From JABFRG01 sp046351415 (GTDB lineage Bacteria; Myxococcota_A; Polyangia; Polyangiales; Polyangiaceae), in assembly GCA_046351415.1 (NCBI GenBank), contig JAXLYO010000007.1, positions 124,001 through 188,000 of the forward strand: a stretch of 64,000 bases of DNA, read 5' to 3'. The first letter of the stretch is position 1; each line of letters opens with the position of its first letter. A model generated the notes under the pieces. That model was not told where the DNA came from. It was given only the letters and a program-made list of their open reading frames with translations, and searched no databases. A program made the translations under genes and the position numbers. Positions 8,114 through 17,025 of the stretch are shown piece after piece.

Positions 8114-9949
8114 ATGAGCGTCGACCCATCACGGGCCGCGCTCGCTGCTCTCGACCGCATCAAGAGCGCACTCATCCGCGCAGGTCATTCCGATCGCATC
8201 GGCGAGGCCATCTCTGCGCGCGAGCTTGCAGCCCGCGCCGACGTGCTCGGGCAGCAGCTCCCAGCGAGCTACGTCGCGATGCTGCGCGTTGCGGCGACCA
8301 TCGGTGACCCGGAAGACTTCCTCGACGCGGCGCGCATGCAGGCGGTCGGCGCCGAGATTCACGCCGCCGGGCTTCATGCCACGCGCTACATCCCCTTCTG
8401 CCTCGCGGACGAGCGTCCCGTATGCTTCGACCGAAAGGTGCAGCTCGCCGACGGCGAACTACCCGTCTGCGTCTGGGGTCGAGGCTATGCCACCCCCGTC
8501 GCGCGCAACTTCGGCGAGTGGCTCGACATCGTCGCAGACGAGCGCGAGGAGCGCATGAACCACGCGGCCGACATTCCCCCGCGGCTGAAGCGTCTGCTCC
8601 TCGACCTCGGCTTCGAGTTCCGCTTTCCGGTCCTCGGCCGCCTCGAGACCGCAGACACACTCGGTATCGAAACGCTCATCGGCGTCGAACGCGCGCGCGA
8701 GATCCGTGGCAACACCGGTAAGTTGTTCGATTCCACGGGCCGAGCGCACGTCCTCCTCAACCTCGAAGACTTTTCGGCCTCCGCCCGCCTTCGCACGACT
8801 GTCGTGGAGCTCGCCGCAGAGGACGTCTTCCGATGGCTTCGCAGCTTCCGCGATGAAAACTTCTTCGGTGACATTCCGAAGGCTCCCTCGCATCCCGATT
8901 CGGTGCGCGACCTCCGCAAGGCGCCCCGTGAAATCCCCCTCATCGTCAAGGGCTCCGTCGAGCTCGCTCGCTTGCCTGCGAAGAACCACGTGTTCGTTGC
9001 CGCGACCGGACGAAAGCCCGACGATTTCTACTTGCTCGGCCGCTCCACCAGCAAACGCGAGAGCCTGGTTCTCCGCGTCGAAGACGGCGTCGTGACGACC
9101 GCCCGCGTCGTTCCCGACGAGCTTCAGCGGCTCCACGTCACGGGCGGAGGTCACCTGTGGGGTCTTTCGACGACGCATGCGTTCCGGTTCGACGGTCCGT
9201 CGAGCGAACGCTTCCCGCTGTCTCGACCAACCGAGGGCCCCATTTTCTGGCGAGGCATCGGCGGCAGTGGCGAACGCGTGTTCGTGTGGGGGGCCGGCGC
9301 GCTCCTGCAATTCGACGGGTCTGGCTTCTTGCCCTTCGCCGTCGATATGGGGCTCGACCCCCAGGAAACGGTGCTCTCCGTGCGCACGGCCGGTGAAGAA
9401 ATCGCAGCCCTCATCGTTCGCGACGGCATGGGGGCAGTTGCGCGATTCGATGGCGACGGCTGGGCGGGCGTCAGCGAGCAGCAGGTCCTCTCCGGCGAAC
9501 TCGTCGACCTCGACATCGTGGGCGGCGCCGCAACGGTTCTCGACTCGAAGGGTGCAACATACACCTACCAGGGCGCGGGCGCCCCCTCCCGCAGACCCGC
9601 CGAGATCACCGCTCCTGCCCTCCGCGATGCGAGCGGCGCCGAGCGAAAGTTCCGTGGCATGGTGGCCCTCGAAGGCGTGCTCCTTTTCGCGTCGAACGGA
9701 GGCTTCCTCACCCTCGTCCCCAACACCGAGCCACTGTTCCACACCGCGTTCGACCTCCGTTCCGGCGAAAAGCCGGGCAGTGCTCTCGACGCGCGCCTCG
9801 ATCGCGTCGGTGCCTCTTCGGCGGTATCGCTTCGTCCGTCCAAGTTCATCAACGAAGACGAACCCACGGGGGTCGTCGGCACGTGCGGCCCGTGCGCGTG
9901 GTCTTGGCACCGTGACGCATTCTCCGCCATCGATCTACGCGCTTGGTAG
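8114..9949 (+). CDS. SMI1/KNR4-domain protein with repeat-rich C-terminus
   Basis: A 611-aa soluble protein. The N-terminal part resembles the SMI1/KNR4 (SUKH) fold, with a LPASYVAMLRVAATIGD entry helix and the later PVCFDRKVQLADGELPVCVW strands. The C-terminal 330 residues are beta-rich repeats (for example VFVWGAGALLQFDG) that look like propeller blades. The frame stays open to an ATG at 8054, but the ATG at 8114 has GGAGAGG (8103-8109) four bases upstream and is the better start. SUKH proteins include immunity proteins of toxin systems, but no toxin gene is adjacent. The M16 peptidase gene begins 16 bases after the stop, so co-transcription is likely. Confidence 0.75.
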   Translation: MSVDPSRAALAALDRIKSALIRAGHSDRIGEAISARELAARADVLGQQLPASYVAMLRVAATIGDPEDFLDAARMQAVGAEIHAAGLHATRYIPFCLADERPVCFDRKVQLADGELPVCVWGRGYATPVARNFGEWLDIVADEREERMNHAADIPPRLKRLLLDLGFEFRFPVLGRLETADTLGIETLIGVERAREIRGNTGKLFDSTGRAHVLLNLEDFSASARLRTTVVELAAEDVFRWLRSFRDENFFGDIPKAPSHPDSVRDLRKAPREIPLIVKGSVELARLPAKNHVFVAATGRKPDDFYLLGRSTSKRESLVLRVEDGVVTTARVVPDELQRLHVTGGGHLWGLSTTHAFRFDGPSSERFPLSRPTEGPIFWRGIGGSGERVFVWGAGALLQFDGSGFLPFAVDMGLDPQETVLSVRTAGEEIAALIVRDGMGAVARFDGDGWAGVSEQQVLSGELVDLDIVGGAATVLDSKGATYTYQGAGAPSRRPAEITAPALRDASGAERKFRGMVALEGVLLFASNGGFLTLVPNTEPLFHTAFDLRSGEKPGSALDARLDRVGASSAVSLRPSKFINEDEPTGVVGTCGPCAWSWHRDAFSAIDLRAW

Positions 9950-9965
9950 GTGGTAGAGTGCCTCC

Positions 9966-11375
9966 ATGGCGTCTGACCTCTCCAGCAGCGAAACGAAGAA
10001 ACCGTCGCGTGTGAAGACGGAGCGCGCAGCCACACCGGAAGGTTGGAAGCACCTCGAAACCATCCCCTTCGCGGGAGGAACCGTCGAGCGTTACGAGCTC
10101 GAGCGCAACGGCCTCACGGTGCTGTTCCATCGCGACACGCAAGCGCCCGTGTTCAGCTACCACACGTGGTTTCGCGTCGGGTCGCGCCACGAAAAGCCCG
10201 GCAAGACGGGGCTCGCCCACCTCTTCGAGCACCTCATGTTCAACGAGACGGAGAACTTGAAGGCGGGCGAGTTCGACCGAAAGCTCGAAGAGAACGGCGC
10301 CGAGTCCAACGCCGCCACGTGGGTCGACTGGACCTTCTACCACGCTTCCCTCCCGCGTGAGCGCCTAGGGCTCGTCGCCAAGCTCGAGTCCGAGCGCATG
10401 GCCCGCCTCGTTCTGCGCGAGCCGCAGGTGGCGAGCGAAAAAGATGTCGTCGCCAATGAGCGGCGACAACGTGTCGACGACGATATCGAAGGAGCCGCGA
10501 GCGAAGTTCTCTACAAGCTTGCTTTCAAGAAGCACCCGTACGGTTGGCCCACGATCGGATGGATGGAGGACATTCAAGGCTTCGAGCCCTCGGACTGCGA
10601 AGTCTTCTATCGCACCTACTACTCTCCCAACAACGCCACGGTCGTCATCTGTGGTGATCTCAGGGCGCAAGACGTTCTCTCGAAGCTCGCCTCCCACTAC
10701 GGCGACATTCCACGAGCAGACATTCCCGCGGAGGACTACCAACCCGAACCGCCCCAAACCGAAGGACGATTCGAAGTCTTGCGAAAGCCTACCTCGAGCC
10801 CGAAGCTTCTGCTCGGCTTCAAGGGCCCAGCGTTGGGTGACCCGGAGCACACTGCACTCACGCTTCTGAGCGAAGTTCTGTTCGGCGGCCGCGCTTCTCG
10901 ACTCCACAAGCTCCTCGTGACCGAAAAGGAATGTGTTTCCGAGCTTCGCGGCTGGGTCTCCATCTTCCGTGACCCCGGCCTCTTCGACATGATGTTTTCC
11001 GTGCGCGAAGGGCACACGCTCGAAGAAGTGCATGCGCTCGTCAATGCCGAGCTCGAACGGACGAAGAGCGACCTCGTGACCGCAGCCGAGCTCGAACGGG
11101 CAAAGGCTCGACTCGAGCTCGGACTCCTGCAGACCCTGGACACCGCGAACGGGCGTGCGGAACAGATCGGTTTCTACGAGACCGTTCTCGGTGACCCTGC
11201 GGCGCCGTTCCGTCGTCTCGCGGCTTACCGCAAGACGACACCAAGCGACCTGCGAGCCGCCGCAAGACGCTACCTGACCACCGACGCGTGCAACGTCGTG
11301 CACGTCATCTCTCCGGACGACGATGATGAAGACGATACGCCGAGTACGCTGAAACAGACGGGAGACGCTTCGTGA
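9966..11375 (+). CDS. M16 zinc peptidase, catalytic subunit
   Basis: A 469-aa insulinase-family (M16B) peptidase. The inverted zinc motif HLFEH (H85, E88, H89) is intact and the distal Glu lies in the VVANERRQRVDDD helix. Two M16 half-domains are recognisable, with the Arg/Tyr-bearing part expected in the partner. No signal peptide is seen, so it is probably cytoplasmic. The stop overlaps the GTG start of the next gene (GTGA), the usual arrangement for paired catalytic and non-catalytic M16 subunits that form a clamshell heterodimer degrading peptides. Confidence 0.92.
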   Translation: MASDLSSSETKKPSRVKTERAATPEGWKHLETIPFAGGTVERYELERNGLTVLFHRDTQAPVFSYHTWFRVGSRHEKPGKTGLAHLFEHLMFNETENLKAGEFDRKLEENGAESNAATWVDWTFYHASLPRERLGLVAKLESERMARLVLREPQVASEKDVVANERRQRVDDDIEGAASEVLYKLAFKKHPYGWPTIGWMEDIQGFEPSDCEVFYRTYYSPNNATVVICGDLRAQDVLSKLASHYGDIPRADIPAEDYQPEPPQTEGRFEVLRKPTSSPKLLLGFKGPALGDPEHTALTLLSEVLFGGRASRLHKLLVTEKECVSELRGWVSIFRDPGLFDMMFSVREGHTLEEVHALVNAELERTKSDLVTAAELERAKARLELGLLQTLDTANGRAEQIGFYETVLGDPAAPFRRLAAYRKTTPSDLRAAARRYLTTDACNVVHVISPDDDDEDDTPSTLKQTGDAS

Positions 11376-12679
11376 CGCGAGAACTGACCATCGACGGGGC
11401 GACGACCATCCTCGCTTCCTCCAGTGCCCTTCCCCTCGTACATGTCACGGTTGCTCTCCGTTCCGGAGCCGCCGCCGACGCACGAGACCAAGAGGGACGC
11501 TTTCGTTTCATGTTGAAGGCGATGCGCCGCGGCGCAGACGGCTATTCCGCCGAAGACATCGACAACCGCTTGGACTTGCTCGGCGCTGAGCTCGAAGTCG
11601 AGGTCTACGCTTCTCATACACTCCTCAGTGCTCAGGTTCTCTCGCGCAACCTCGATGGGCTGATGGACCTGTTGACGCGGATCTTGGCGCGACCAACTTT
11701 CCCCGAGAATGAACTCGAACTCCTTCGCCGCGAGATGATTGCCGAGCTCATCGACACCCGCGACGACGACCGAAACCTCGCCCAAATCGCGTTCCGCCAA
11801 GGGCTGTTCGGTGAGCACGTCTACGGTCGTCGTATCGTCGGATGGATCAAGTCGCTGAACGCGATCGAGCTCAAAGACATTCGCGCCGTGCACCGCGAGC
11901 ACTTCGTTCGCGAAAACGTCGTACTCGGCTTTGCAGGCGACATCGACGAAGCGCGCGCAGAGGCGGCCGCGAAGTCTCTCTTGAGCGCTCTTCCGTCCGC
12001 GAAGCCTCCCACCCTCGACATCGCGCAGCCCGTGCAGAAGCCGGGCCGCCACCTCTACTTCGTCGACAAGCCGGAGCGCACACAGCATCAACTCTGTGTG
12101 GGCCGGCTCGGTTCTTGGAGCCACGACGAGGACCATTTCGATTTGACCGTGGGCGTCGTCGCCTTCGGCGGAACGTTCACTGCGCCTCTCATGCGGGAGG
12201 TTCGTGTCAAACGCGGCTGGTCCTACGGAGCGAGCGCACGTATCGCGCTTGCCAAGATGCGACATGGTTTCACCATGTGGACCGCGCCGGAGGCCAAGGT
12301 GGGGCCCGACTGCGCCGCCCTCAACATCGCGCTTCTCGAGAAGCTCGTGGAGAACGGCTACAAAGACAAAGACATCGCTTTCGTCCGTAACTTCATGGCC
12401 CGTTCGTTCGCATTCGAAGTCGACACTCCGCAAAAACGAATGAACCATGCGATGGAAGTGCACCTACTGGGCCTTCCCTCGAACTACTACGGCAAGTATC
12501 TCGAATCCGTTCGAAGCGTGACCGCAGAAGGCGCGGCTCGCGCCGTGCGGAATCGCCTAGACCCGGCGGACCTCGTCATCGCAGCGACGGGCACAAAAGA
12601 CGAGCACCTGGCAGCCCTCGAAAAGGCGATCCCGAACCTCGCCTCGACGACGGTCGTGCCGTTCGACGCAGACGGATGA
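11372..12679 (+). CDS. M16 peptidase, non-catalytic partner subunit
   Basis: A 435-aa M16 paralogue. The position corresponding to HxxEH is missing (RFRFMLKAMRRGADG), so it cannot bind zinc. The C-terminal RVKRGWSYGA segment supplies the Arg/Tyr pair that helps bind substrate in the active partner. It starts with GTG overlapping the previous stop by four bases and ends overlapping the dehydrogenase start by four bases, so the three genes are translationally coupled. It most likely completes the active site of the upstream M16 subunit. Confidence 0.9.
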   Translation: MTRELTIDGATTILASSSALPLVHVTVALRSGAAADARDQEGRFRFMLKAMRRGADGYSAEDIDNRLDLLGAELEVEVYASHTLLSAQVLSRNLDGLMDLLTRILARPTFPENELELLRREMIAELIDTRDDDRNLAQIAFRQGLFGEHVYGRRIVGWIKSLNAIELKDIRAVHREHFVRENVVLGFAGDIDEARAEAAAKSLLSALPSAKPPTLDIAQPVQKPGRHLYFVDKPERTQHQLCVGRLGSWSHDEDHFDLTVGVVAFGGTFTAPLMREVRVKRGWSYGASARIALAKMRHGFTMWTAPEAKVGPDCAALNIALLEKLVENGYKDKDIAFVRNFMARSFAFEVDTPQKRMNHAMEVHLLGLPSNYYGKYLESVRSVTAEGAARAVRNRLDPADLVIAATGTKDEHLAALEKAIPNLASTTVVPFDADG

Positions 12680-13665
12680 CCGACGGCGCGCGAGCCATGA
12701 GCCAGGTACCCGGGGTTCTCTACTTCTCCCAGCCCTTCCCTGGGGCGCCGCTCGAACGCCTTGAGCCTCACGGTCACGTCGTCGTTGGAACCAAGGGCAT
12801 CTACTCACCTTCTTTTGCCGAGCATGCGCCCAACATCATCGCGCTCATGACGGTCATGGGCGACCGCATCGATGCCGCCTTGCTCGAGCAGCTTCCGCGA
12901 CTTCGCGTGGTCGCCAACATCGCCGTCGGCTACGACAACATCGACGTCGCTGCTTGCAAGGCGCGCGGCGTCATGGCGACGAACACATCAGACGCACCCG
13001 CTCTGGCGACGGCGGACATCACGCTTGGTCTCATTCTTGCCGTCGCGAGGCGGATGGTGGAGGCCGACCGGTTCGTGCGGGCCGGAAAGTGGTCCGAGTG
13101 GACTCCAACGCTGATGATGGGAAAGTGCGTCCACGAGCTCGTGCTCGGTATCGTTGGGTTCGGTCGAATTGGGCGCGCAGTCGCGGCTCGCGCGCGCGGC
13201 TTCGGCATGCGCGTTCTCTATACGCAGCGCACACGCCTTTCACGCGAGGAGGAGGTTCGGCTAGGCGTCGAGTTCCGGCCCTTCGACCTCCTGCTCCGCG
13301 AGGCCGAGTGCGTGACGGTCCACGCACCTCTCGGTCCGGAGACGCGAGGTCTCTTCGGCGCACCCGAGTTTGCTCAGATGCAGAAAGGCGCCTTCTTCAT
13401 CAATACGTCGCGCGTCGGCCTCGTCGACGAAGACGCTCTCGTCGAGGCCCTCGCAGCGGGGCACTTGGGGGGTGCAGGACTCGACGTATTCGCGAACGAG
13501 CCATCCGTACCCGAAGCACTCATGAGCATGCCGAACGTCGTGCTGTGCCCTCACATCGGAAGCGCGGACGATCGAACACGCGCTCGCATGGCCACGCGGT
13601 CCATCGACAACGCGATCCGGGTCATTTCCGGTCTCGCGCCGCTGGATCCTCTTTGGAATCCCTAG
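12676..13665 (+). CDS. D-2-hydroxyacid dehydrogenase (glyoxylate/hydroxypyruvate reductase-like)
   Basis: A 329-aa NAD(P)-dependent dehydrogenase. The Rossmann motif GIVGFGRIGRAV lies near residue 155. Catalytic residues sit in NTSRVGLVDE (Arg), FANEPSVP (Glu) and CPHIGSA (His). The sequence is closest in style to glyoxylate or hydroxypyruvate reductases, including the VGYDNIDV and TADITLGLIL stretches. It is the last gene of the M16 run. Glyoxylate as substrate is plausible because glyoxylate-bypass genes lie 7 kb away, but this is inference. Its 3' end overlaps a convergent lipoprotein gene by about 44 bases. Confidence 0.9.
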   Translation: MTDGARAMSQVPGVLYFSQPFPGAPLERLEPHGHVVVGTKGIYSPSFAEHAPNIIALMTVMGDRIDAALLEQLPRLRVVANIAVGYDNIDVAACKARGVMATNTSDAPALATADITLGLILAVARRMVEADRFVRAGKWSEWTPTLMMGKCVHELVLGIVGFGRIGRAVAARARGFGMRVLYTQRTRLSREEEVRLGVEFRPFDLLLREAECVTVHAPLGPETRGLFGAPEFAQMQKGAFFINTSRVGLVDEDALVEALAAGHLGGAGLDVFANEPSVPEALMSMPNVVLCPHIGSADDRTRARMATRSIDNAIRVISGLAPLDPLWNP

Positions 13666-14026
13666 GCAGCACCGTCAACGTCGACGCAAACACCCATCCT
13701 TCGACCCACGCGTCGTTGTTTACCGCCGCCAGCACGTAGGCTTGGTCGTTGCGGACCTCCTTCGAAAGAAGGCGCGCGAATCCTGCAGCGTGCACCTTGG
13801 CCACCCGGACACCGTCCGAAAAGACATCTGCGCCCGCCGCGAGTCCATAGAACGCCACCTTCTTGCGGCCTCGCGGGCCCCTGTACTGCGTGCCCGGCGA
13901 AACCACGTAGTCGGGCCACCGTGCACCTTGATAGCCCGGCGCACCCCTGCCATCACCTCCACCCGGTGTGGCACCGCATGCGTTCAGCAAGATGCACGCG
14001 CCGACGCCAAGAAGGCTCCGACCCAT
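13622..14026 (-). CDS. Small lipoprotein with SH3-like C-terminal region
   Basis: A 134-aa protein. The frame is open further upstream, but that part lies inside the biotin carboxylase gene. The ATG at 14026 starts a textbook lipoprotein signal peptide (MGRSLLGVGACILLNACG) with lipobox LNAC. After a Gly-rich linker comes a beta-rich region (KKVAFYGLAAGADVFSDG, WVEGWVFASTLTVL) that resembles bacterial SH3-type modules. It follows accC by 38 bases on the same strand. The function is unknown. Confidence 0.65.
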   Translation of the reverse strand: MGRSLLGVGACILLNACGATPGGGDGRGAPGYQGARWPDYVVSPGTQYRGPRGRKKVAFYGLAAGADVFSDGVRVAKVHAAGFARLLSKEVRNDQAYVLAAVNNDAWVEGWVFASTLTVLPRDSKEDPAARDRK

Positions 14027-14064
14027 GCGGAGAACGGGGCGCAAAGCAGGGCGCCCGTGCACGA

Positions 14065-15456
14065 CTAGGGCCCCTTTTTGGCGAAAACCTCGGCGAACTT
14101 GGTGTCGTAGACCCCGTTCTTGAACTGCTCGTCCTTCAAAACCTTCTGGACGAACGCGGCGTTCGTGACCAGTGGCGACACTTTCATGCGCGCGAGCTGG
14201 TCCCCCAAGCGAAGCATGGCCACTTCGCGTGTGTCGCCCCAGGTGACGACCTTCGCCACCATCGGATCGTAGAACGGCGTCACCTTGTTGCCGGCCCTGA
14301 AGCCTGTCTCGATGCGCACTTCGTCGGAGAGACATTCACCGTCGGCCCACGTGAGCTCGTCGATGGGGCCGGGCTTCGGAATGAAGCCTTTCCAGGGATC
14401 TTCCGCGTAGAGTCGAGCTTCGATGGAATGGCCCTTCTTCGGCAGGTTCGACCAATCGGGAAGCTTCTCGCCATTCGCGACGCGAAGCTGCCACTCGACG
14501 AGGTCGAGCCCGGTCACCATTTCGGTCACGGGGTGCTCGACCTGGAGACGCGCGTTCACCTCTAGAAAGAACAGGTTGCCATCCGCATCGGCGATGAACT
14601 CACAGGTTCCGGCGCCGCGATACCCCACCTTCGTAACGACGCGAAGCGCCGCCTCGTAGAGAGCTTTGCGGCGTGCCTCTCCTGCCTCACCCTGAAAAAA
14701 TGCAGCCGGTGAGGGCGACTCTTCCACGATCTTCTGATGGCGGCGTTGGAGGCTGCATTCGCGCTCGCCGAGAGCGAATGCCTGACCGTGGTTGTCGCAG
14801 AAGACCTGGACCTCGATGTGTCTCGGCGTCGAAACGTAGCGCTCGAGGTACACGCGCGCGTCGGAAAACGAAGCTTTGCCGCGATCGGAGCACGTGCGAA
14901 GCGCCTTCTCCATGCCGCTCTCGTCGGAGACGACCTGCATGCCGATGCCACCGCCACCACCGACCGCCTTCACGACGATGGGGTAGCCGACTTTGCTGGC
15001 AACGGCCTTCGCCTGCAAAACGCCTTCTTCCGTGTCGAGGGCGATCGGCTCGTCGGTACCGGGCACGGGACTCGTGCCTGCGGAGAGCGCCACGTGGCGG
15101 GCCTTCATCTTGTCGCCGAAGGCGTCGAGCACGTCCGGTGGCGGACCGACGAAAACGCAGCCAACCTTCGCGACTTCGCGCGCGAACTCGGAGCGCTCGC
15201 TCACGAACCCGTAGCCGGGATGAACGGCCTCTGCGCCGGTCTTCTTGATGGCTCCGAGGAGCGCCTCGACGTTGAGGTACGAATCCTTCGCAGCTGCGGG
15301 CCCCAGGAGGATCGCTTCGTCGGCGTCTTTCACGTGCGGGAGATCAGCATCGGCTTCCGAATAGACAGCGACGGTTTGGATGCCGAGGCGCTTGCACGTA
15401 CGCATCACCCGGCGAGCGATTTCACCACGATTCGCAACGAGGACCTTCTTGAACAT
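14065..15456 (-). CDS. accC: Biotin carboxylase subunit of an acyl-CoA carboxylase
   Basis: A 463-aa ATP-grasp enzyme that carboxylates biotin with bicarbonate and ATP. The ANRGEIARR start, the catalytic NARLQVEHPVTE segment and the GERECSLQRRHQK loop are intact. The ATP lid reads KAVGGGGGIGM, where the textbook enzyme has Arg (GGGGRGM). Length ends after the BC C-terminal domain, with no biotin-carrier domain attached, so a separate BCCP and carboxyltransferase must exist elsewhere. It could serve acetyl-, propionyl- or another acyl-CoA carboxylase. It is followed on the same strand by a small lipoprotein gene. Confidence 0.9.
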   Translation of the reverse strand: MFKKVLVANRGEIARRVMRTCKRLGIQTVAVYSEADADLPHVKDADEAILLGPAAAKDSYLNVEALLGAIKKTGAEAVHPGYGFVSERSEFAREVAKVGCVFVGPPPDVLDAFGDKMKARHVALSAGTSPVPGTDEPIALDTEEGVLQAKAVASKVGYPIVVKAVGGGGGIGMQVVSDESGMEKALRTCSDRGKASFSDARVYLERYVSTPRHIEVQVFCDNHGQAFALGERECSLQRRHQKIVEESPSPAAFFQGEAGEARRKALYEAALRVVTKVGYRGAGTCEFIADADGNLFFLEVNARLQVEHPVTEMVTGLDLVEWQLRVANGEKLPDWSNLPKKGHSIEARLYAEDPWKGFIPKPGPIDELTWADGECLSDEVRIETGFRAGNKVTPFYDPMVAKVVTWGDTREVAMLRLGDQLARMKVSPLVTNAAFVQKVLKDEQFKNGVYDTKFAEVFAKKGP

Positions 15457-15487
15457 GAGGTTCGTTCTAGCGGGCTGCGGCGCTCAA

Positions 15488-15516
15488 TTGAACCCAAAAC
15501 CGCGCGGCCATAGATC
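15488..15516 (+). promoter_or_regulatory. Candidate blaI promoter
   Basis: TTGAAC (15488-15493) and TAGATC (15511-15516) are separated by 17 bases, just upstream of the BlaI-box palindrome. Both boxes are only partial matches. Confidence 0.35.
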
Positions 15517-15529
15517 CCGGTTGCGCAAC

Positions 15530-15545
15530 TACTACACACGTAGTA
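15530..15545. promoter_or_regulatory. BlaI/MecI-type operator palindrome
   Basis: TACTAC-ACAC-GTAGTA is a perfect 6+4+6 inverted repeat of the kind bound by BlaI/MecI repressors (TAC...GTA arms). It sits 10 bases before the GTG start of the BlaI gene, where a bound dimer would block transcription of the operon. Confidence 0.75.
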
Positions 15546-15555
15546 ATACCTCTCC

Positions 15556-15942
15556 GTGCCCGAAGAACACGCCCTCGGCCCTTTGGAAATGCGAGTCCTC
15601 GGTTTGCTCGATAGCGCCGGCGCCGCTTCGGTCCAGGCGATCCAGGAGGCGCTCCGCGCGGAGGGCCACGAGGTCGCCTACACCACGGTCATGACCGTCC
15701 TCAGTCGCCTTCATGAGAAGGGCGTCGTCACGCGCTCCAAAGATGGTCGGAGGCACATCTATGGTCTGGCGAAGAATGCTCCCTCCCTCACCCGAGGAAT
15801 GATTTCCCGCATTCAACAGGCGCTCTTCCCGCAGAACCGTGCTCGCCCGATTCTCGCGCTCCTCGACGACGAAGCGCTTTCCGATGACGAACTTCGACTC
15901 TTGCGCAAGCGCATCGACGAGCGCCTCAAGGCGAAACGATGA
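15556..15942 (+). CDS. blaI: BlaI/MecI/CopY-family repressor
   Basis: A 128-aa winged-helix repressor. The N-terminal half has the family helix-turn-helix (LGPLEMRVLGLLDS, SVQAIQEAL, AYTTVMTVLSRLHEKG) and the wing RRHIYGL. The C-terminal helices are for dimerisation and hold the region cleaved in related repressors. It starts with GTG at 15556, just behind a perfect BlaI-box palindrome, so it should repress its own operon. The stop overlaps the M56 gene (ATGA), the classic BlaI-BlaR1 arrangement. Confidence 0.92.
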   Translation: MPEEHALGPLEMRVLGLLDSAGAASVQAIQEALRAEGHEVAYTTVMTVLSRLHEKGVVTRSKDGRRHIYGLAKNAPSLTRGMISRIQQALFPQNRARPILALLDDEALSDDELRLLRKRIDERLKAKR

Positions 15943-16991
15943 TTACGTTCAGCCTCGTCGCATTCAATGTTCTGCTGAGCGGCGCACTGTCGTTCTTCGT
16001 CGCTTCTCTCCTGACCGACCTCGCGCTCCGCGCATTTCGCCCTCGCCCAGGCAAAGTTCGCCTGCTCCTGCACGCGCTTCCCTTCGCGAAGCTCGTCTTC
16101 GACGTGGTGCGTGGAATTCCGGCTCAGTCGTTTCTCTGGCTTCGCGCGCTCGGTGTCTCGCAGGACATCGGCGTGTTTCAAATTGGTATTGGGACTTCGT
16201 GGTTCGTGCCACACGTACAGTTCGCACTTGGCGCTCGTTCCGCGGACCACACATATTCCCAGAGCGCGTCCGATCTCCTGGCGGGGCTACTCGTGAAGCG
16301 AGTATCGCCGTGGGCTCCGCTCATCATCGTCGTGGCGCTCGCCTCGGTCTCCACGGCGCGACTCGTGCGCAGGTTCATGGCGTGGCGAAGCGCATCGCAA
16401 GCGAAGCAAGCCATCGTCGGCAGTGCCCTGCTCGTGGGTCGAAGACACGTTGGACGCCAGGTCGTCCCCATCTTCGTTTCGCCTGCTGTGGCGGGCTCCC
16501 CATTTCTCGGAGGTGTCGCAGCTCCCTACGTGGGCTTTCCCGCGGAGCTATGGGGCACGATGAGCGCCGCCGAAAGAAGGGCCGCCCTCGGCCACGAGTT
16601 GGCCCACGCGCGCGAGCGTCACCTTGCTTTCGTCACGCTCCTCGGAATGTTGAGCGACGTGTTCTGGTTCCTCCCTCGGGTCGGTCATTGCCAGCGCTCA
16701 TTCCGTGAAGCGTGCGAGCTCGCCGCCGACGCGCATGCGGTACGCGAGGGTACTTCGCCTCCTGTCCTTGCTTCTGCCCTCCTCCGCGCACGAGAGGTCA
16801 GCCAAGGAGCGCAGCCATCCCCCGTCGCGACCCTTGCCGCGACGGGCAGCAGCCTTTCGTCGCGCATCGACCATCTGCTCGATGCCACGCGAGCACCGCG
16901 CTTCGGCTTCCAGTATCCCGTGCATGCGCTCGTCCTTACGGGATGGCTCGCCCTCGTCGTCTTCCGGCTCGTCATCTTCGGGAATCACTGA
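15939..16991 (+). CDS. M56-family membrane metallopeptidase (BlaR1-like, no sensor domain)
   Basis: A 350-aa polytopic membrane protein with helices near 5-30, 125-140 and 325-347 and a zinc motif GHELAHARERH (H219, E220, H223). The helix EACELAADAHAV probably supplies the third zinc ligand. Unlike BlaR1 or MecR1 it lacks the extracytoplasmic penicillin-binding domain, so the signal must be sensed differently. It overlaps blaI by four bases and would inactivate the BlaI repressor on induction. The inducing signal is unknown. Confidence 0.88.
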   Translation: MITFSLVAFNVLLSGALSFFVASLLTDLALRAFRPRPGKVRLLLHALPFAKLVFDVVRGIPAQSFLWLRALGVSQDIGVFQIGIGTSWFVPHVQFALGARSADHTYSQSASDLLAGLLVKRVSPWAPLIIVVALASVSTARLVRRFMAWRSASQAKQAIVGSALLVGRRHVGRQVVPIFVSPAVAGSPFLGGVAAPYVGFPAELWGTMSAAERRAALGHELAHARERHLAFVTLLGMLSDVFWFLPRVGHCQRSFREACELAADAHAVREGTSPPVLASALLRAREVSQGAQPSPVATLAATGSSLSSRIDHLLDATRAPRFGFQYPVHALVLTGWLALVVFRLVIFGNH

Positions 16992-17025
16992 AGACGGCGA
17001 AGAGCACCAACGTAGAAAGGTCCCC

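Noticed and set aside
8114..9949. Toxin-immunity locus around the SMI1/KNR4 protein
   Set aside because: No toxin, secretion or repeat cassette lies next to it; the neighbours are peptidase and dehydrogenase genes.
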